Below are positions 35,075 through 46,605 of a stretch of 64,000 nucleotides of DNA, in pieces. The translations under genes and the position numbers were made by a program. Location of the stretch: contig NCSJ02000088.1 of NCBI GenBank assembly GCA_002812745.2, positions 78,219 to 142,218 of the forward strand, written 5' to 3'. The notes below the pieces were generated by a model. That model had not been told where the DNA came from. It did not search any database and saw nothing but the letters and a program-made list of their open reading frames with translations. Numbering within the stretch: the stretch's first letter is position 1; every line of letters starts with the position of its first letter. This DNA is from Scytalidium lignicola (Eukaryota; Ascomycota; Leotiomycetes).

Positions 35075-36189
35075 AATGAGGGTATTCTTATTATTGTTAA
35101 ATGAATAAATAGAATCAAGAAGATTACTTGTACAAAGCCAGATGTCGATACTCGGTCAAAACAAGACAATCTAACAGCTCTATGGATTTGACTCCTTCTG
35201 TTGCAAGTTAAGGAGAGTCATCTTTGACAGAGACGGAGAAAGATAAGATCCAGTATCTCCAGTTATGGTATCACACATGCAAGATGCGATATGGCGTTAT
35301 CAAAAAAAGCATGACACCAGAAAAGCTCCAACTCCGTCGCATAAGCCCACAGCCCACTTCTGAGCGGTTGGTAGCGGAGGAGGGGTAACTTTGTAGGGAC
35401 CTCAAGGAGAATTTAATGTTGCAATAACAAGCAAGGATGACGAACAATATCGGAGAATTTTAAGTATTTTTTATTCTTGTGGGAGGGTTGTTTCACGAAA
35501 TTGCCCAATTGGGAAAAGATGCCCCTATTCGTAGGAAATGCAGCCGCAGAAGTGGGACTCGCCCCATAAGAGAGTTTTCGCACACCCATTTAGGGGGTCG
35601 ATGACTACTGCAATCATTTGGTTTTCGACAAATGAGAAGAGCAGTATGGATGACATAAGCCACAGCACCAACAACAGCCCTGCGATCACGTATATCTAGA
35701 GCAAAGAAGCGTCATCGTCCTGCAATCACAACACGGCATCAACAAAATACCCCTCCACGTTCCTGTCGGGCAAAGAATCTTTTATACCCGCAAAACTAGT
35801 TTCCTCGGTAATTATCATAATTGTCATTGGGCTTTGTAGATTTTGTAGTGACGTGTGGGAGCTCTTGGTGTGTAAATAAGGTAATAAGATGATAAAGATG
35901 GTAAGATGGGATGAGATCCGTTCTCCGTTGCTCGGAGCGGGAAAAGGCCATTTTCCTACCATAGATAGTCCAGGTACATCACAAGTTTTACAATTTTCTT
36001 AATTAATATATTTTGAGTCTTGTATTCCCTCTTTCAACTGTCTATATTTCACTTGTCCTGCCGGATCGAAAGAACTAAATAGATCGCGAAGCTCACAGCA
36101 GCTTCTCTTTCGATTGGACTCTACTTCCTTTCATTCCCATTTACTCTTCCCAAGTGTGCTTGACAGAGCACAAAAAACCAACAGCAATC
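35075..36189. promoter_or_regulatory. 1.1-kb divergent promoter region between BVMO and NtaA-type monooxygenase
   Basis: Both flanking flavin monooxygenase genes are transcribed outward from here. No coding region was recognised. The length and layout are compatible with shared control; I did not identify a specific binding site. Confidence 0.45.
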
Positions 36190-37644
36190 ATGGCTACTCC
36201 TCCTAAGAAACAGCTCATCATCAATTGCTTCGCCATGCAATCGCCTTCTCATCTTAATCCCGGTCTCTTCAACTATCCCGGCGACGCAGGCTCCTCCTAC
36301 AACAACATTCAGACCTGGATTGCTCTTGCAAAGAAACTCGAAGCCGCGAAATTCCACGCCATATTCTTCGCGGATGTCCTGGGCGGATACGATGTCTACA
36401 AAGGCCCAGCAAATCTCGACCCCACCATCCCAGCAGGAAGCCAATTCCCCATCAACGATCCTCTTTACAGCATTCCAGCATTAGCCGCTGCTACCGAGTC
36501 AATTGGCTTTGGTGTGACTGCTTCAACTACGTACGAGAATCCATATGCCATGGCTAGGAAGTTCTCCACCGTCGACCATCTCAGCAACGGCCGTATAGCA
36601 TGGAACATTGTGACGTCGTACCTCGATTCCGCCGCTCGGAACTTCGGATTGAACACACAGATTGAGCACGACGAGCGGTATCGAATTGCAGATGAGTATC
36701 TGCATGTAACTTACAAGCTCTGGGAAGGATCATGGCGAGATGATGCACGTACTTCTGCACCCAAAAACGCATACGCAAACCCAAAAGCAGTGCGCCAGAT
36801 CAACCACAAGGGGAAATACTTCAATATTCCAGGTCCACATATCTGCGAGCCTTCACGACAACGCACGCCTCTACTTTTCCAGGCCGGTACTTCAACCGCG
36901 GGAAGAAAATTCGCTGCCACACATGCAGAGGCCATATTCCTAAACGGCCACACAGCAGAACTGGTTAGAATTTCCGTAGATTCCATTCGAAGCCAAGCAG
37001 CAGCCTTTGGCCGGGACCCAGCATCTATCAAGATCGTCACTGGCCTGCTGGTCATCGTCGCAGAAACAGATGAAGCTGCACAAGCTAAATACGCTGACCT
37101 TGCGAAGTATGGAGATCGCGAAGGTGCACTCGCACTCTTTGGCGGCTGGTCGGGATATGATCTAAGCAAGTATGGTGATGACGATGATTTCCGATTTCTA
37201 GATACCGCTCCACCGGCTGTGAGGAGTATGGTGAATCACTGGGCTACTAACTCTCCCGACGGGTTGACGTGGAATAAGAAGACTATCGCTGAGCATCTGA
37301 TCATGGGCGGTAATGGAGCCAAATTAATCGGTAACGCAAAGACTGTCGCAGATGGGTTGGAGCACTGGGTGAATGTTGCTGATGTAGATGGGTTTAATTT
37401 CAGTTATGCAACTAATCCGGGGACCATGGATGACATTATTGAGTTCTTGTTGCCGGAATTGAGAAGGAGAGGGTTGTTTTGGGAGGATTATACGGTTCCA
37501 GGAGGAACGCTTCGGGAGAATTATTCAGGGGTTACGGGGAATACAAGGTTAGGCGGGGGCCATCCAGGGGCGAAATATGTCTGGAGGGCGGGCGAGGAGG
37601 TTCCAGCATATGCTACGGAGGAGGAGACGAATGGGTCTAGTTAG
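36190..37644 (+). CDS. NtaA/SnaA/DszA-family FMN-dependent monooxygenase (luciferase-like), intronless
   Basis: One uninterrupted frame of 484 aa from MATPPKKQLIINCFAM; an upstream in-frame codon would add 12 residues but the ATG at 36190 fits the family. Hallmarks of flavin-utilising (luciferase-like) monooxygenases of the NtaA subgroup: HAIFFADVLGGYDVYKG, RKFSTVDHLSNGRIAWNIVT, ARNFGLNTQIEHDERYRIAD, PLLFQAGTSTAGRKFAATHA and GFNFSYATNPGTMDDIIEFL. These enzymes need reduced FMN from a separate reductase and cleave C-N or C-S bonds or hydroxylate small compounds. No reductase gene is adjacent. Lack of introns in an intron-dense region and the bacterial family profile may hint at an old transfer, but such genes are common in fungi. 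It is paired divergently with the BVMO. Confidence 0.93.
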   Translation: MATPPKKQLIINCFAMQSPSHLNPGLFNYPGDAGSSYNNIQTWIALAKKLEAAKFHAIFFADVLGGYDVYKGPANLDPTIPAGSQFPINDPLYSIPALAAATESIGFGVTASTTYENPYAMARKFSTVDHLSNGRIAWNIVTSYLDSAARNFGLNTQIEHDERYRIADEYLHVTYKLWEGSWRDDARTSAPKNAYANPKAVRQINHKGKYFNIPGPHICEPSRQRTPLLFQAGTSTAGRKFAATHAEAIFLNGHTAELVRISVDSIRSQAAAFGRDPASIKIVTGLLVIVAETDEAAQAKYADLAKYGDREGALALFGGWSGYDLSKYGDDDDFRFLDTAPPAVRSMVNHWATNSPDGLTWNKKTIAEHLIMGGNGAKLIGNAKTVADGLEHWVNVADVDGFNFSYATNPGTMDDIIEFLLPELRRRGLFWEDYTVPGGTLRENYSGVTGNTRLGGGHPGAKYVWRAGEEVPAYATEEETNGSS

Positions 37645-37923
37645 ATGTTTATATAATGATACCTGCTTATAAGTTAACTGGTTTCGCCATAATGACGGTG
37701 ACATGCGTTGTCTAAGCAATTACTAGGAATGACTATATATATATTTTCTGAGATACGTATAACAACTATAATGAACCGAAGAAAAGTTATCGTCGAAGTT
37801 TCCCTTGTCAAAGTTAGCAATATAGTCATCCATATCTGTTCTCTAAAATATCGTATGTTAAGGATTGACGCAGAGTGATAAACTTTTGAAGAGTTAAAAC
37901 CCATCCACAAAGTGCTAGCTCCT

Positions 37924-40668
37924 TTACTTGAAATAACCATTATCCTTCAACCATGATCTCACATCATCCCTATCCCTCTCCACCCATCTAGCCTTAGCTA
38001 ACAGGGCATTAAGTCCCTGCGCAAGGTATGAATCATATTCCTAAATATTCATTAGTACATCCTCATTACTCCGTGAATTACCAGCATTTCTCCTGCAGAT
38101 GAAAACTCACAGCCGTATCCTTCTCCTCAAAAAACTCCTTGACATCGTCATACTGTTCTCTCGTAGACAACCCCATCACAATAAACTGTAATATCCTAGC
38201 CACACCCCCAAGACCACCACTCAGTGCTCTCTTAATCCCATCCCAATCGCTCTTCACCCAATTCCAAAGCGCCTCTTTCCCAGGCCGATGTTCTGTCAAT
38301 GGTTTTAGTATTCGTTGGGTGAGACGGCGCTGGAGCATGTCGGGGCTGATGGATAAGTCGAGTGTGCGGGAGATTAACGCCTGGTTTTGAGAGGAGCCTA
38401 GGGCTTTGAGAGAAGCGTCGCGCTCGTCGAGGGTCGTCACATTTTTTGAGGTTTCGAGAATTTTGTTATACTTTTTCGATTGTATGGTTAGTAAACAGGT
38501 GATGAGAATTTTTAAAGTTCAGTGATAGTTTATGTTATTACCTGTTCTTCGTTTCCGTGTTCTAGAACTGTGGCAAAGACTTCGCTGCGGAGATTGATGT
38601 TAATAGCATCCTTGTCACCTTTATTAAATGCGTTAAACATCTCTTGCGCTGCATTTTGGACCTCTGGATGGTCTCTTGAGTTTGTAAAGACTAGAGCTTT
38701 GAACATCTGGTCGGTATTGTTGTCACTCTTTATATACTTCCAGCCTGTCTCTTTGAGAATCTTTTTAACAAGCCTGCCTTTGAAAGTTTTCAATCCGTGA
38801 TAAACTTCCTCATCTTCAAAGATCCATGCTTCTATGATAGTTTGTATGGTATTAAACATCTGTTTCCAAACGAAGTAGCTGGTTTCATCCTGGAAACTCT
38901 CTAGGAGACTTAACACGGAGGATGTTTTCAGGTCAGAAATCCCGCTAGATGCTATGGCTAAGGAGTCAGAGATCAGCCCTATGCTATCGGCTTCTGAGAG
39001 TAATCTTTCCTGTGCATTTTGAGCAAGGATTTGTAGTCGTTTTGGTGTATACGAGACACGGTAAAACGCCGTTTGATTGTTATTCAATTTGAAAAAATCC
39101 ATAGGGAGTTTAAGTTCAATTTCGCGATGCAGGAGAATAAGATCGTTATCAGTCCCCTCCTTAGTTTTGAGTATAAGTGGAACTGGGTAAATGACTTGAT
39201 CTTCCTCCGTCTTTGCTTTACCATCCTGAAGGAATCGATTCTGGGTTAGCAAAATCTTTCCTTCTTCCTCACTCTCCACGACGCTGAGAACAGGATATCC
39301 CATCTTTCGAGTCCAGTTCTCCATTAATACTCCTACATCTCTCTTGCTAACCTCACTCAAGGCATCCCAAAGATCTTGGGTGTTTGTATTACCATAAGTA
39401 TGCCGTTTCAAATACAACCTAATCCCTTCCAGGAAAGTCTCAATACCAAGGATATCTGAAATCATTCGAATAACAGCGCACCCCTTACTGTAACTAATAT
39501 CATCAAAGATCTGATTGATCTCGCTCGTTCGATTTACAGGAACTTCGATTGGATGACTTGCTCGGTTCGAATCCAGCAATAGACCCAGCTGATACCCCTC
39601 AGTAGCATAATTCTGCCACATCTGCCAACCTGGATTGAGAGTTTCCCAGGCGTGCAATTCTGCCCAATCAGCAAAGGATTCATTGAGCCATAACCCATCC
39701 CAAAAATCCATCGTGACAAGATTCCCAAACCATTGATGTGCGAGCTCGTGCACAATGACAGAGGCGCTGAGACGAAAAGCTTTAGCGCTTGTAGCTTTTT
39801 GATCGACTAGAAGTAAGTACTCAGCGAAGGTTACCAAACCCCAATCTTCCATGGCACCCTGTGCTCCTGGGACAGCTATGAGATCAACTTTGGGGAGTGG
39901 AAATTGAATTCCAAATTCCTTTTCAAACACTGTCAACGTGCGAGATGCGAGCTCCACGCTGGCACGTCCTTGTTCGATGTCTTTGTCCGCAGGAGCATAA
40001 ACGCGGACAGGGACATGAAAAGTATTCGTCTCGATAAAGTTGAAGTCACCCACTGCAAACGCCACGAGATATGTCGACATTAGTGGTGTTTCGTTGAATG
40101 TCACTGCCTTCTTTTTCGCGCCATTAGACAGAACCTCCGCTGTAGAAGAGACATCCATGTTTCCAAGACAAGTTAAATTTGCATCGGCAATGAGCGTGAC
40201 TGTGAAGGTTGCTTTGAGGGCAGGTTCATCGAAGCAAGGAAAAACCTTTCTGGCGTATGTTGGTTCCATATGTGTTGATGCCATCCATTTTCTCTTCTTA
40301 TTTGGTGCCTCGATGGGTGATCTGAAGAAGCCAAAGCCGACTTGTAGCAGAGACCCCTTGAACTTCTGCTTTAAGAAAAGCGACGATCCAGGAAGTACTG
40401 ACTCCTTCAATAATATTGTTGCTCTGTCCATTTCTTTGTCAAAGATAATGTCCGTAAATTGGATGACAAAACCATTCTGAGTGATTTCTGTGTGAAGGAG
40501 TTCGAGATCGAGTGCATTGATTGTGATTAAGTTTGTTTCCTCAATTACGTCAATTTGAATAGCGACATTTCCGTCAAAATAGGTTGCTTCTTCCAAATGG
40601 GGCTCAAAACTCAATTCGTAATGAACTGGCTTTAAGCTCTTTGGTAAAACTTCTCTCTCGCTCTTCAT
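37924..40668 (-). CDS. M1 family zinc aminopeptidase (Aap1/Ape2-like)
   Basis: Exons 40668-38542, 38470-38111 and 38040-37924 give 867 aa, as expected for the family. The start is MKSEREVLPKSLKPVHYEL. The exopeptidase motif reads GAMED (residues 271-275) where most members have GAMEN. The zinc site is HELAHQW (307-313) with the third ligand in NESFADW (Glu330), an exact HExxH-x18-E. A C-terminal ERAP1-like helical domain ends with SWLKDNGYFK. It removes N-terminal residues from peptides in the cytosol or after secretion by a non-classical route; no signal peptide is seen. It is tail-to-tail with the NtaA-type gene (279 bp) and divergent from the AIG2-like gene. It appears intact. Confidence 0.95.
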
Positions 40669-41381
40669 TGTTGTAAAAGCTTTTAGTTGCGGTATAGGTA
40701 CAAAATTCCAGGGTTGATCATGAAAGGCAAGGTATATAGCAATTCAACAATCATTCATTCAGGAGAGCCCTCTGCATTAATATCTTTTTCAGTCAACATC
40801 CCCACATGGTTATGGTAGGCAACAATATCCAGACTTAAATCAGTAATTATTGACCTTCCTATTTCGTCTCGATGGCCTTACCAACTCGTCAATGTCCACG
40901 CAATTAATTTCAGGCAGCCACGATGTGTTGCAAAGTAGCTATAAACCTATTAGCATACCTGGAGATTTGAGATTAGCAATGTACAGTGAAAGGATATAAT
41001 AAGTGGTCTAAGATGGATGCCGTCTTATACCGAACCCCGCATCAGCCGGCCGCCTGTATGGAGATGCAACGACCCAAGATGCTGATACTAGAAATTCGAT
41101 ACAAAAAGAAGGGAAGGAGAAATAGTAACAAAAAATGGAAGATATTAAATCACTTGTGTGATTCCTGAAGGAAATGCCCAGTCGGTTATTGTCACGAGAC
41201 TTTGGGCATCCTATTAACTACTCCGTCCAGGCGCCAGATTTGTGCCGATACTATTTGATATTTGATCTTATCAGCAGTTACTATTCAAGACATCTAATTT
41301 CATCCCCCATTAAACTTCGAACTGTTATTCTATTGTTTATGAGGTGAGCGATTGCTATTGCTGGATTAGAGAAGTATTGAT
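40669..41381. promoter_or_regulatory. Divergent spacer between aminopeptidase and AIG2-like gene
   Basis: 713 bp containing both promoters. The small open frame at 40986-41168 lacks recognisable content and is not called as a gene. Confidence 0.4.
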
Positions 41382-41939
41382 ATGGAAAACCAATTCTCAA
41401 CTTCCATTCCATCGCCGCCGCCACCACCTCCTCCGCCACTTTTCCCTCACACGGGGAACTCATCAACTATTCAACACGCAATTAATTCCACTTTTACCCT
41501 CGGATATACAAAGCTTCGGAAGCCACTTGACCCATTTAGTCCATGTTACATGTTTTTCTATGGCTCCCTAATGGACCCAGAAGTCCTCCAGTCTGTGCTC
41601 AATCTTCGGGATCCTCCAACTGTTACAACTGGATCAATAACTGGATTCTTAATGAAAATGTGGGGAATTTATCCCGCCATTATATCTGGTGGAGAAGGAA
41701 CGATACACGGCACAGTATGGAAAATAGATTCGGAATCTCATTTTTTACGTTTGCAGGAATATGAGACTGATGCGTATTCTTGGTGCTTCTGCGATATTGA
41801 GATGGAGAATGGAGAGGTATTATCTGGATGTCGGACATTCTGTTGGGCTGGAGGTGCCCATAGTAGGGAGTTGGAGGAGGGTTCGTTTGATTTGATACAA
41901 TATCAAAAATATTTTAAAGCATCCGTTGTCCGCAAATAA
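41382..41939 (+). CDS. AIG2-like/gamma-glutamylcyclotransferase-fold protein
   Basis: A single exon of 185 aa. After a proline run (eight consecutive Pro near residues 12-19) the fold begins with CYMFFYGSLMDPEVLQSVL, the YGS substrate-binding motif of the AIG2/GGCT fold. TIHGTVWKIDSESHFLRLQEYETDAY follows, containing the loop with the likely acidic residue, and then the CRTFCWAG strand. Relatives include gamma-glutamylamine cyclotransferases and plant AIG2; many fungal members have unknown substrates. The start at 41382 is the only ATG upstream of the motif in this frame. The gene looks complete and unspliced. Confidence 0.85.
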   Translation: MENQFSTSIPSPPPPPPPPLFPHTGNSSTIQHAINSTFTLGYTKLRKPLDPFSPCYMFFYGSLMDPEVLQSVLNLRDPPTVTTGSITGFLMKMWGIYPAIISGGEGTIHGTVWKIDSESHFLRLQEYETDAYSWCFCDIEMENGEVLSGCRTFCWAGGAHSRELEEGSFDLIQYQKYFKASVVRK

Positions 41940-44315
41940 AAATTTGCGTATGAATTGTTTATTTTGTAATTATTCTCATTAATATCGTTATTATAGAATT
42001 TGGCTTACGAGATCCATTGTCAAACGGACTTTATAATAGTTCAATAAATAGATTTCGCTTCAATAGAATAGCATGAATACTCCCACTGAACCCGAGCACA
42101 ATCGAATACAATTGGAATATGCACCGAAATTTCCGTGCCGGCTTATTGCCTCAGCGAGTAATGTGATTAGCATTGCTTGTATTCGAGATTAATGCTGCCT
42201 ACTGTGAATTAATGACAGCCACTCTGCTATTTAGGGTAATAATACGTGTTCTGTAGTTTTAGGCGATGTGAGCCCTGTAAAACACTAGAAATATAGCATG
42301 TTTTAGGCAACAGAATCGCTATAACTGGATTAACTTTAACGTAATTAACTCTAAAATTAGTGGTTTTGCCGGCTGACTGCCCGCTAGCTTCAGGTCCTTA
42401 GCAGATTCTACAAACCCGCAGCCCCCTGCCAGTACCTAGTCCTTCATTCTTACTGTACAGTACAGACGTAGCAAGGGTGAATAGTCCACCTGAGAGGGAG
42501 GGCCAACGGCTTGGCCAGCGGAGGAACTTGTCTATGGCAGTCTATTGAGCGTTGCAAGGACTGAATGGTTCAGTGCTGAGTTGGCGATCTGAGTTCAGGG
42601 TCAGCATGAGCATCATTGGCGCTAGCACACATAATAGTATAGATTACCAGGGAGAGGGCTTACAAGTAGAAAAGTACTAGCACTAGTCAATCTCCCCGCT
42701 GTGGCTCCCGTCTTCACCAGCAGACTAAAACCGACTAGAATTTCCTAGTACAGTAGGTAACAGGCCAGAGGTGGTGTCTACTAACCCACTGACTACTTGT
42801 GAGATGGAAATCCTACAATGGTATATTGGTGCCCTGATATACAACGTGGTAATACTAGTGGAGAACCTCTACCCGATTCTGCAGAGTTTAATTGTCGATA
42901 TTTGGATCTTGAAATTTTCAATGTTTTTATCATACATGACCTATTTGCCTATGACTTGTTAGAGACTCAACTTGAATGGTGTCCCATCTTATCTAACTCC
43001 TATCATAAGAGAGCTCGTCTGCCTCTGCTGGTAAGTTATTTTCAGCACTTTGTCGTATCCTTTGTTACGGTACTCATGCACCGTGGCAGGGATTGGGTCC
43101 TACAGCAAGGCCTGATTACGCCGAGCATCCCCGTTTTCACACTTCAACTAGCAACACCACTACTACATTAATCTCTGACACGGCGTAATAGCCCAATTGG
43201 CGGTTGGGCCAGAACATGTTTGCTTAATCGTGTTGCAACCGACCCCGATTGATCAATCCGCCAGCCGAACCATCAATCTCACTCCTTGATGAGCTAGGCT
43301 GATGGGTTAGCTTACCGATTCCTTTACTTTATATTAAATTGCTTATCAATTGGCTAAACTCTCAATTGCTAATATAACTCGCAAATTCCGAGTCGTGTAA
43401 AGCATGTAAATTTAGGTTCTGTTAGCCTTAAAGCATACACATTATAACTCACTATAATCGCGATATAATCGTGATATATTTCAAGTATATAAAACACTAT
43501 AATTTATTTAGTTATAAACATATTCATGATAAATTTTAAATATTATACTTATTATGACATTGAAACTGTAATAAGTAACTATTACAGCATTATTTATTGA
43601 TATAAAATGCATTCACTTCACGTTTAGCTTTCCCTTCTACTACGGTATAGAGAGATATTGCAAAGAAAGATAGCCGAATTACACACTTAGTTTGTTTGAG
43701 TCCGCAAAAAGAGATTCCAAAGATGTTTATAAAGATGTTGGAAGTTGCAAATATTGGTGAGTAAGGCCGGTTTAATTATAGAGAGGGTAGCAAGGTTATA
43801 AACGGAAGAGGCAGAACACGGATTCATAATTCGAGTTGATTTATTAGATGGTCGTTGAATCTTTATTCGCTTTACAGTAGGACCTTTTCTAGTTTCCTCT
43901 TATTCCAGCATCTGCTTAATAAATCTTGTAATTTGGATTGAAATGGTCAGACTTATAGAAAGTATATATTTGCTTTTCTTATTCTCATATTTACACAGTG
44001 ACAATTACGAGTCCCACTAACTTGATTCCCATAGGTAGGCCGAATCTAGTAAGATTACCATACAGCTCTTCTAAAAATACCACACTAGCGATGCAAGGAC
44101 CTAAAGAAATACTACGTAGTATTACATCGGACGAGTGCGAGCTGTGCTTATGCTCTTTCTGGGACTAGACTACTTGCATGCTTCTGGCCGAGTATCTGTG
44201 TAGAACGGCAGGAAAGCACACACCGGTATATAATGGACCTAGGGATCGTTCTGAGCAGATCCCTTCTTGGGTTTTGTAGGCACCTTGCTTGGATTCTAGT
44301 AAAGCCGTGTTCGCA
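41940..44315. other. 2.4-kb intergenic region, AT-rich, no gene recognised
   Basis: Open frames at 42771-43171 overlap and show no domain. The segment 43380-43620 is strongly AT-rich with gatata-type repeats. Acagtac palindromes lie near 42451-42465. A 20-bp string at 43196-43215 recurs at 58891-58910 with one difference, so a degenerate repeat may be present. Confidence 0.45.
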
Positions 44316-46605
44316 ATGTTGAACTACTGCGTTCTTCTCCTATGGGCCTCTCAGGCTGTGTTGGCCTTGCCCGCCCAGTCGACCGTGTCAACAACGCTTC
44401 CCAAAGTCGAGCTGCTGGGTTCGATGTCTCAACCTGGCGGGTTTAGCGTCCCACTAACCAGGAACGCAACGGCAAATACTACTGGCACCGCCCTTCGAGC
44501 TCGCGCCAACGGTCGTGCAGATGTCTACACCAGCGGGTGAGTCCAAATTAGCAAATACCAATCTATCCATCACNTTTTGAATACAAAAGATGAATAGAGA
44601 GGACCATAATGTATACTGACACACAGAGTACGAAGATGGTGGATAACTTTGTCCGTTGGCACACCACCGCAGCCACTGAACATTCTGGCCGACAGTGGCG
44701 ACGACGGCTTCTTCCTTCAGTCAACCCTCCTGCCGGCATCGCTCCAAGGAAATGATCCGTTGTACAATCCGGACGCATCTAGTACCTCCCATCTCTTGGA
44801 GGGCTATACCTGGACTGGTTTTGTTGGCTACGGCAGCAGCGGCGTCATCTATACCGATGTGGTGACTATCGGTGATGCCTCATGGTCAGGCATTCCCGTC
44901 GAGGCCATGACCTCTCTCACGTCGGTCCAAGAGAACTCGCTGACAGGGAATGTTGGTGTGAGTTATGCTACAGTCGTAGGAGCATCTCCAAACAATGTCC
45001 CCTGCTTCTTGCCATCCATCCGACCTTCTCTGTCGTCTGGCGTCTTCACTGTCACCTTTGACTTTGCGACCACGTCGGGAACGATGGACTTTGGCTTTAT
45101 TGATCCTACCAAGTATACTGGAGATATCCAGTATGCTCCTGTGAACCCGGAGGAAGACACCTTTTGGAACATTACCTTTGGGGGCTTTTACGCGAGCAAT
45201 ACCTATTGGATTTATCCTTTCGTGGCAATTATCGACACAGGCACTTTCGGCTCGTCCCTCCCTTCCCTTGCTATGCAATATTACTTTGCTCAAGTTGAGG
45301 GTGCTGAGCTAAATACGGATCACAACACCTATTCCTTCCCCTGTAGCCAGAGTGCCAGCCTTCCCGACTTCATCTTCACCCTCGGCCCTGACTTCCACGG
45401 CATCATACCAAGTGAGACCTTTGCAAATGGAGGCAGCATTGACGGCGGTACGACCTGTATAACCAACTTGGGTATAGTGTCGGATGGCGGTACTCCACTT
45501 ATTGGGGAGGTCCTCCTCGAAGGTGTTTTCACTATTTTCGACTGGGACAATAGCCAAGTCGGCTTCGCGAACAAACCTGCCACTCCGACTGCTCCAGAGG
45601 CAGTGCCATCGGTCACGCCAACTCCATCTCCAGCATCTGCCGGCTCGGTAAGTAAAGACTTTTACCTCCTACCCTTACTTTGGGTCAAGCGCCTATTCTG
45701 TGTCTATCGTTTGTGTATCATTCAGAGACCTACCGTTCAACGGGCTAATTAAATACGTACGATTTTCTAGTCTTTTGTTTGCACCGGCGCGGACTTTACC
45801 GGAACCTGTCAGGATGAGCGGTGGGCAGAAGCCTCGTGCCAGGATCTCTCCCAAACTCCTTAGTATGGCATCTCATCACCACGTTCTGCCCCTTCATCCG
45901 CTTACTAGTGACACCAGCACTTATCACCTAGGCTCCCTCGGTCCCGATGATGGAGCTTGCACTGTCTATAAGTAAGTAGTCCGGGGAGAGAAACGGCTGC
46001 CTTTCTGTCGGCACTTGTGTTAACACGGAGTGAAGTGACGCCGCATGTACCGAACCCATTTCCGGGCTTGAAGGGATCACGAATCCCGGAAATTCAGCTC
46101 TCCCTGCCGACAATATCGGCAGCTACTTATGTATTAACCCAAGCCTTACTACCGTAGGGTCCGGCACGGTACGTTTAATTAGACGGGCCTACCCGTGTTC
46201 GTCATGAATGTAGCGTCTGAGGTAAAGCTGACAACTTTGTACAGATATTCATGTGTACCGAGACCAACTGGGAGGGAACATGTTCTAACCTGAACTGGAG
46301 CAGCTGGACTTGCCAACCCCTGTCAAGTACTTTGTATGTGGTAACCCTAATTCGGTAACCATTCATCATTTCGATCGTTATACTAACTCACGACAGCAAA
46401 AACAAAATTGGGGCTGTGGCCATGGGAGCTGCTGGGTTTACAGGTAAATAACCATTCTTCTCTATCCCCACTGTACTGCCGACTAACACGAGTAATCTTC
46501 AGCGACACGTCTTGCGTACATAGTGTATCAGGCACTGCATCTATTACTAACCCGGGCTTGGCCGATGCAAACTACAGCACAGCGGGTAGTTTCATGTGTG
46601 TCTAA
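44316..46605 (+). CDS. Secreted aspartic protease (pepsin A1-like) with C-terminal Cys-rich extension, 8 exons
   Basis: Exons: 44316-44536, 44627-45647, 45771-45862, 45909-45971, 46123-46168, 46245-46333, 46397-46435, 46503-46605, giving 557 aa. The ATG at 44316 starts a clear signal peptide (MLNYCVLLLWASQAVLALP). A propeptide precedes the protease domain. The first catalytic motif is ILADSGDDG (Asp96, DSG instead of the usual DTG) and the second is AIIDTGTFGSSLP (Asp277). A Pro/Ser/Thr linker near 45600 joins a tail rich in Cys: SFVCTGADFTGTCQDERW, LGSLGPDDGACTVY, FMCTETNWEGTCSNLNW, GAAGDTSCVHSVSG, GSFMCV. The tail is built from six short exons that keep phase, so it belongs to the same gene. 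The linker and tail suggest wall or substrate attachment (inference). One N lies in intron 1 (44574). Confidence 0.82.

Noticed and set aside
42771..43171. Overlapping short frames as possible genes
   Set aside because: Two frames overlap, neither has a recognisable domain or splice support, and the surroundings are AT-rich spacer.
45648..46502. Stops after the aspartic protease body, suggesting that the gene ends near 45750
   Set aside because: Five or more phase-preserving introns explain the stops and lead to a Cys-rich tail with a natural stop at 46603-46605.
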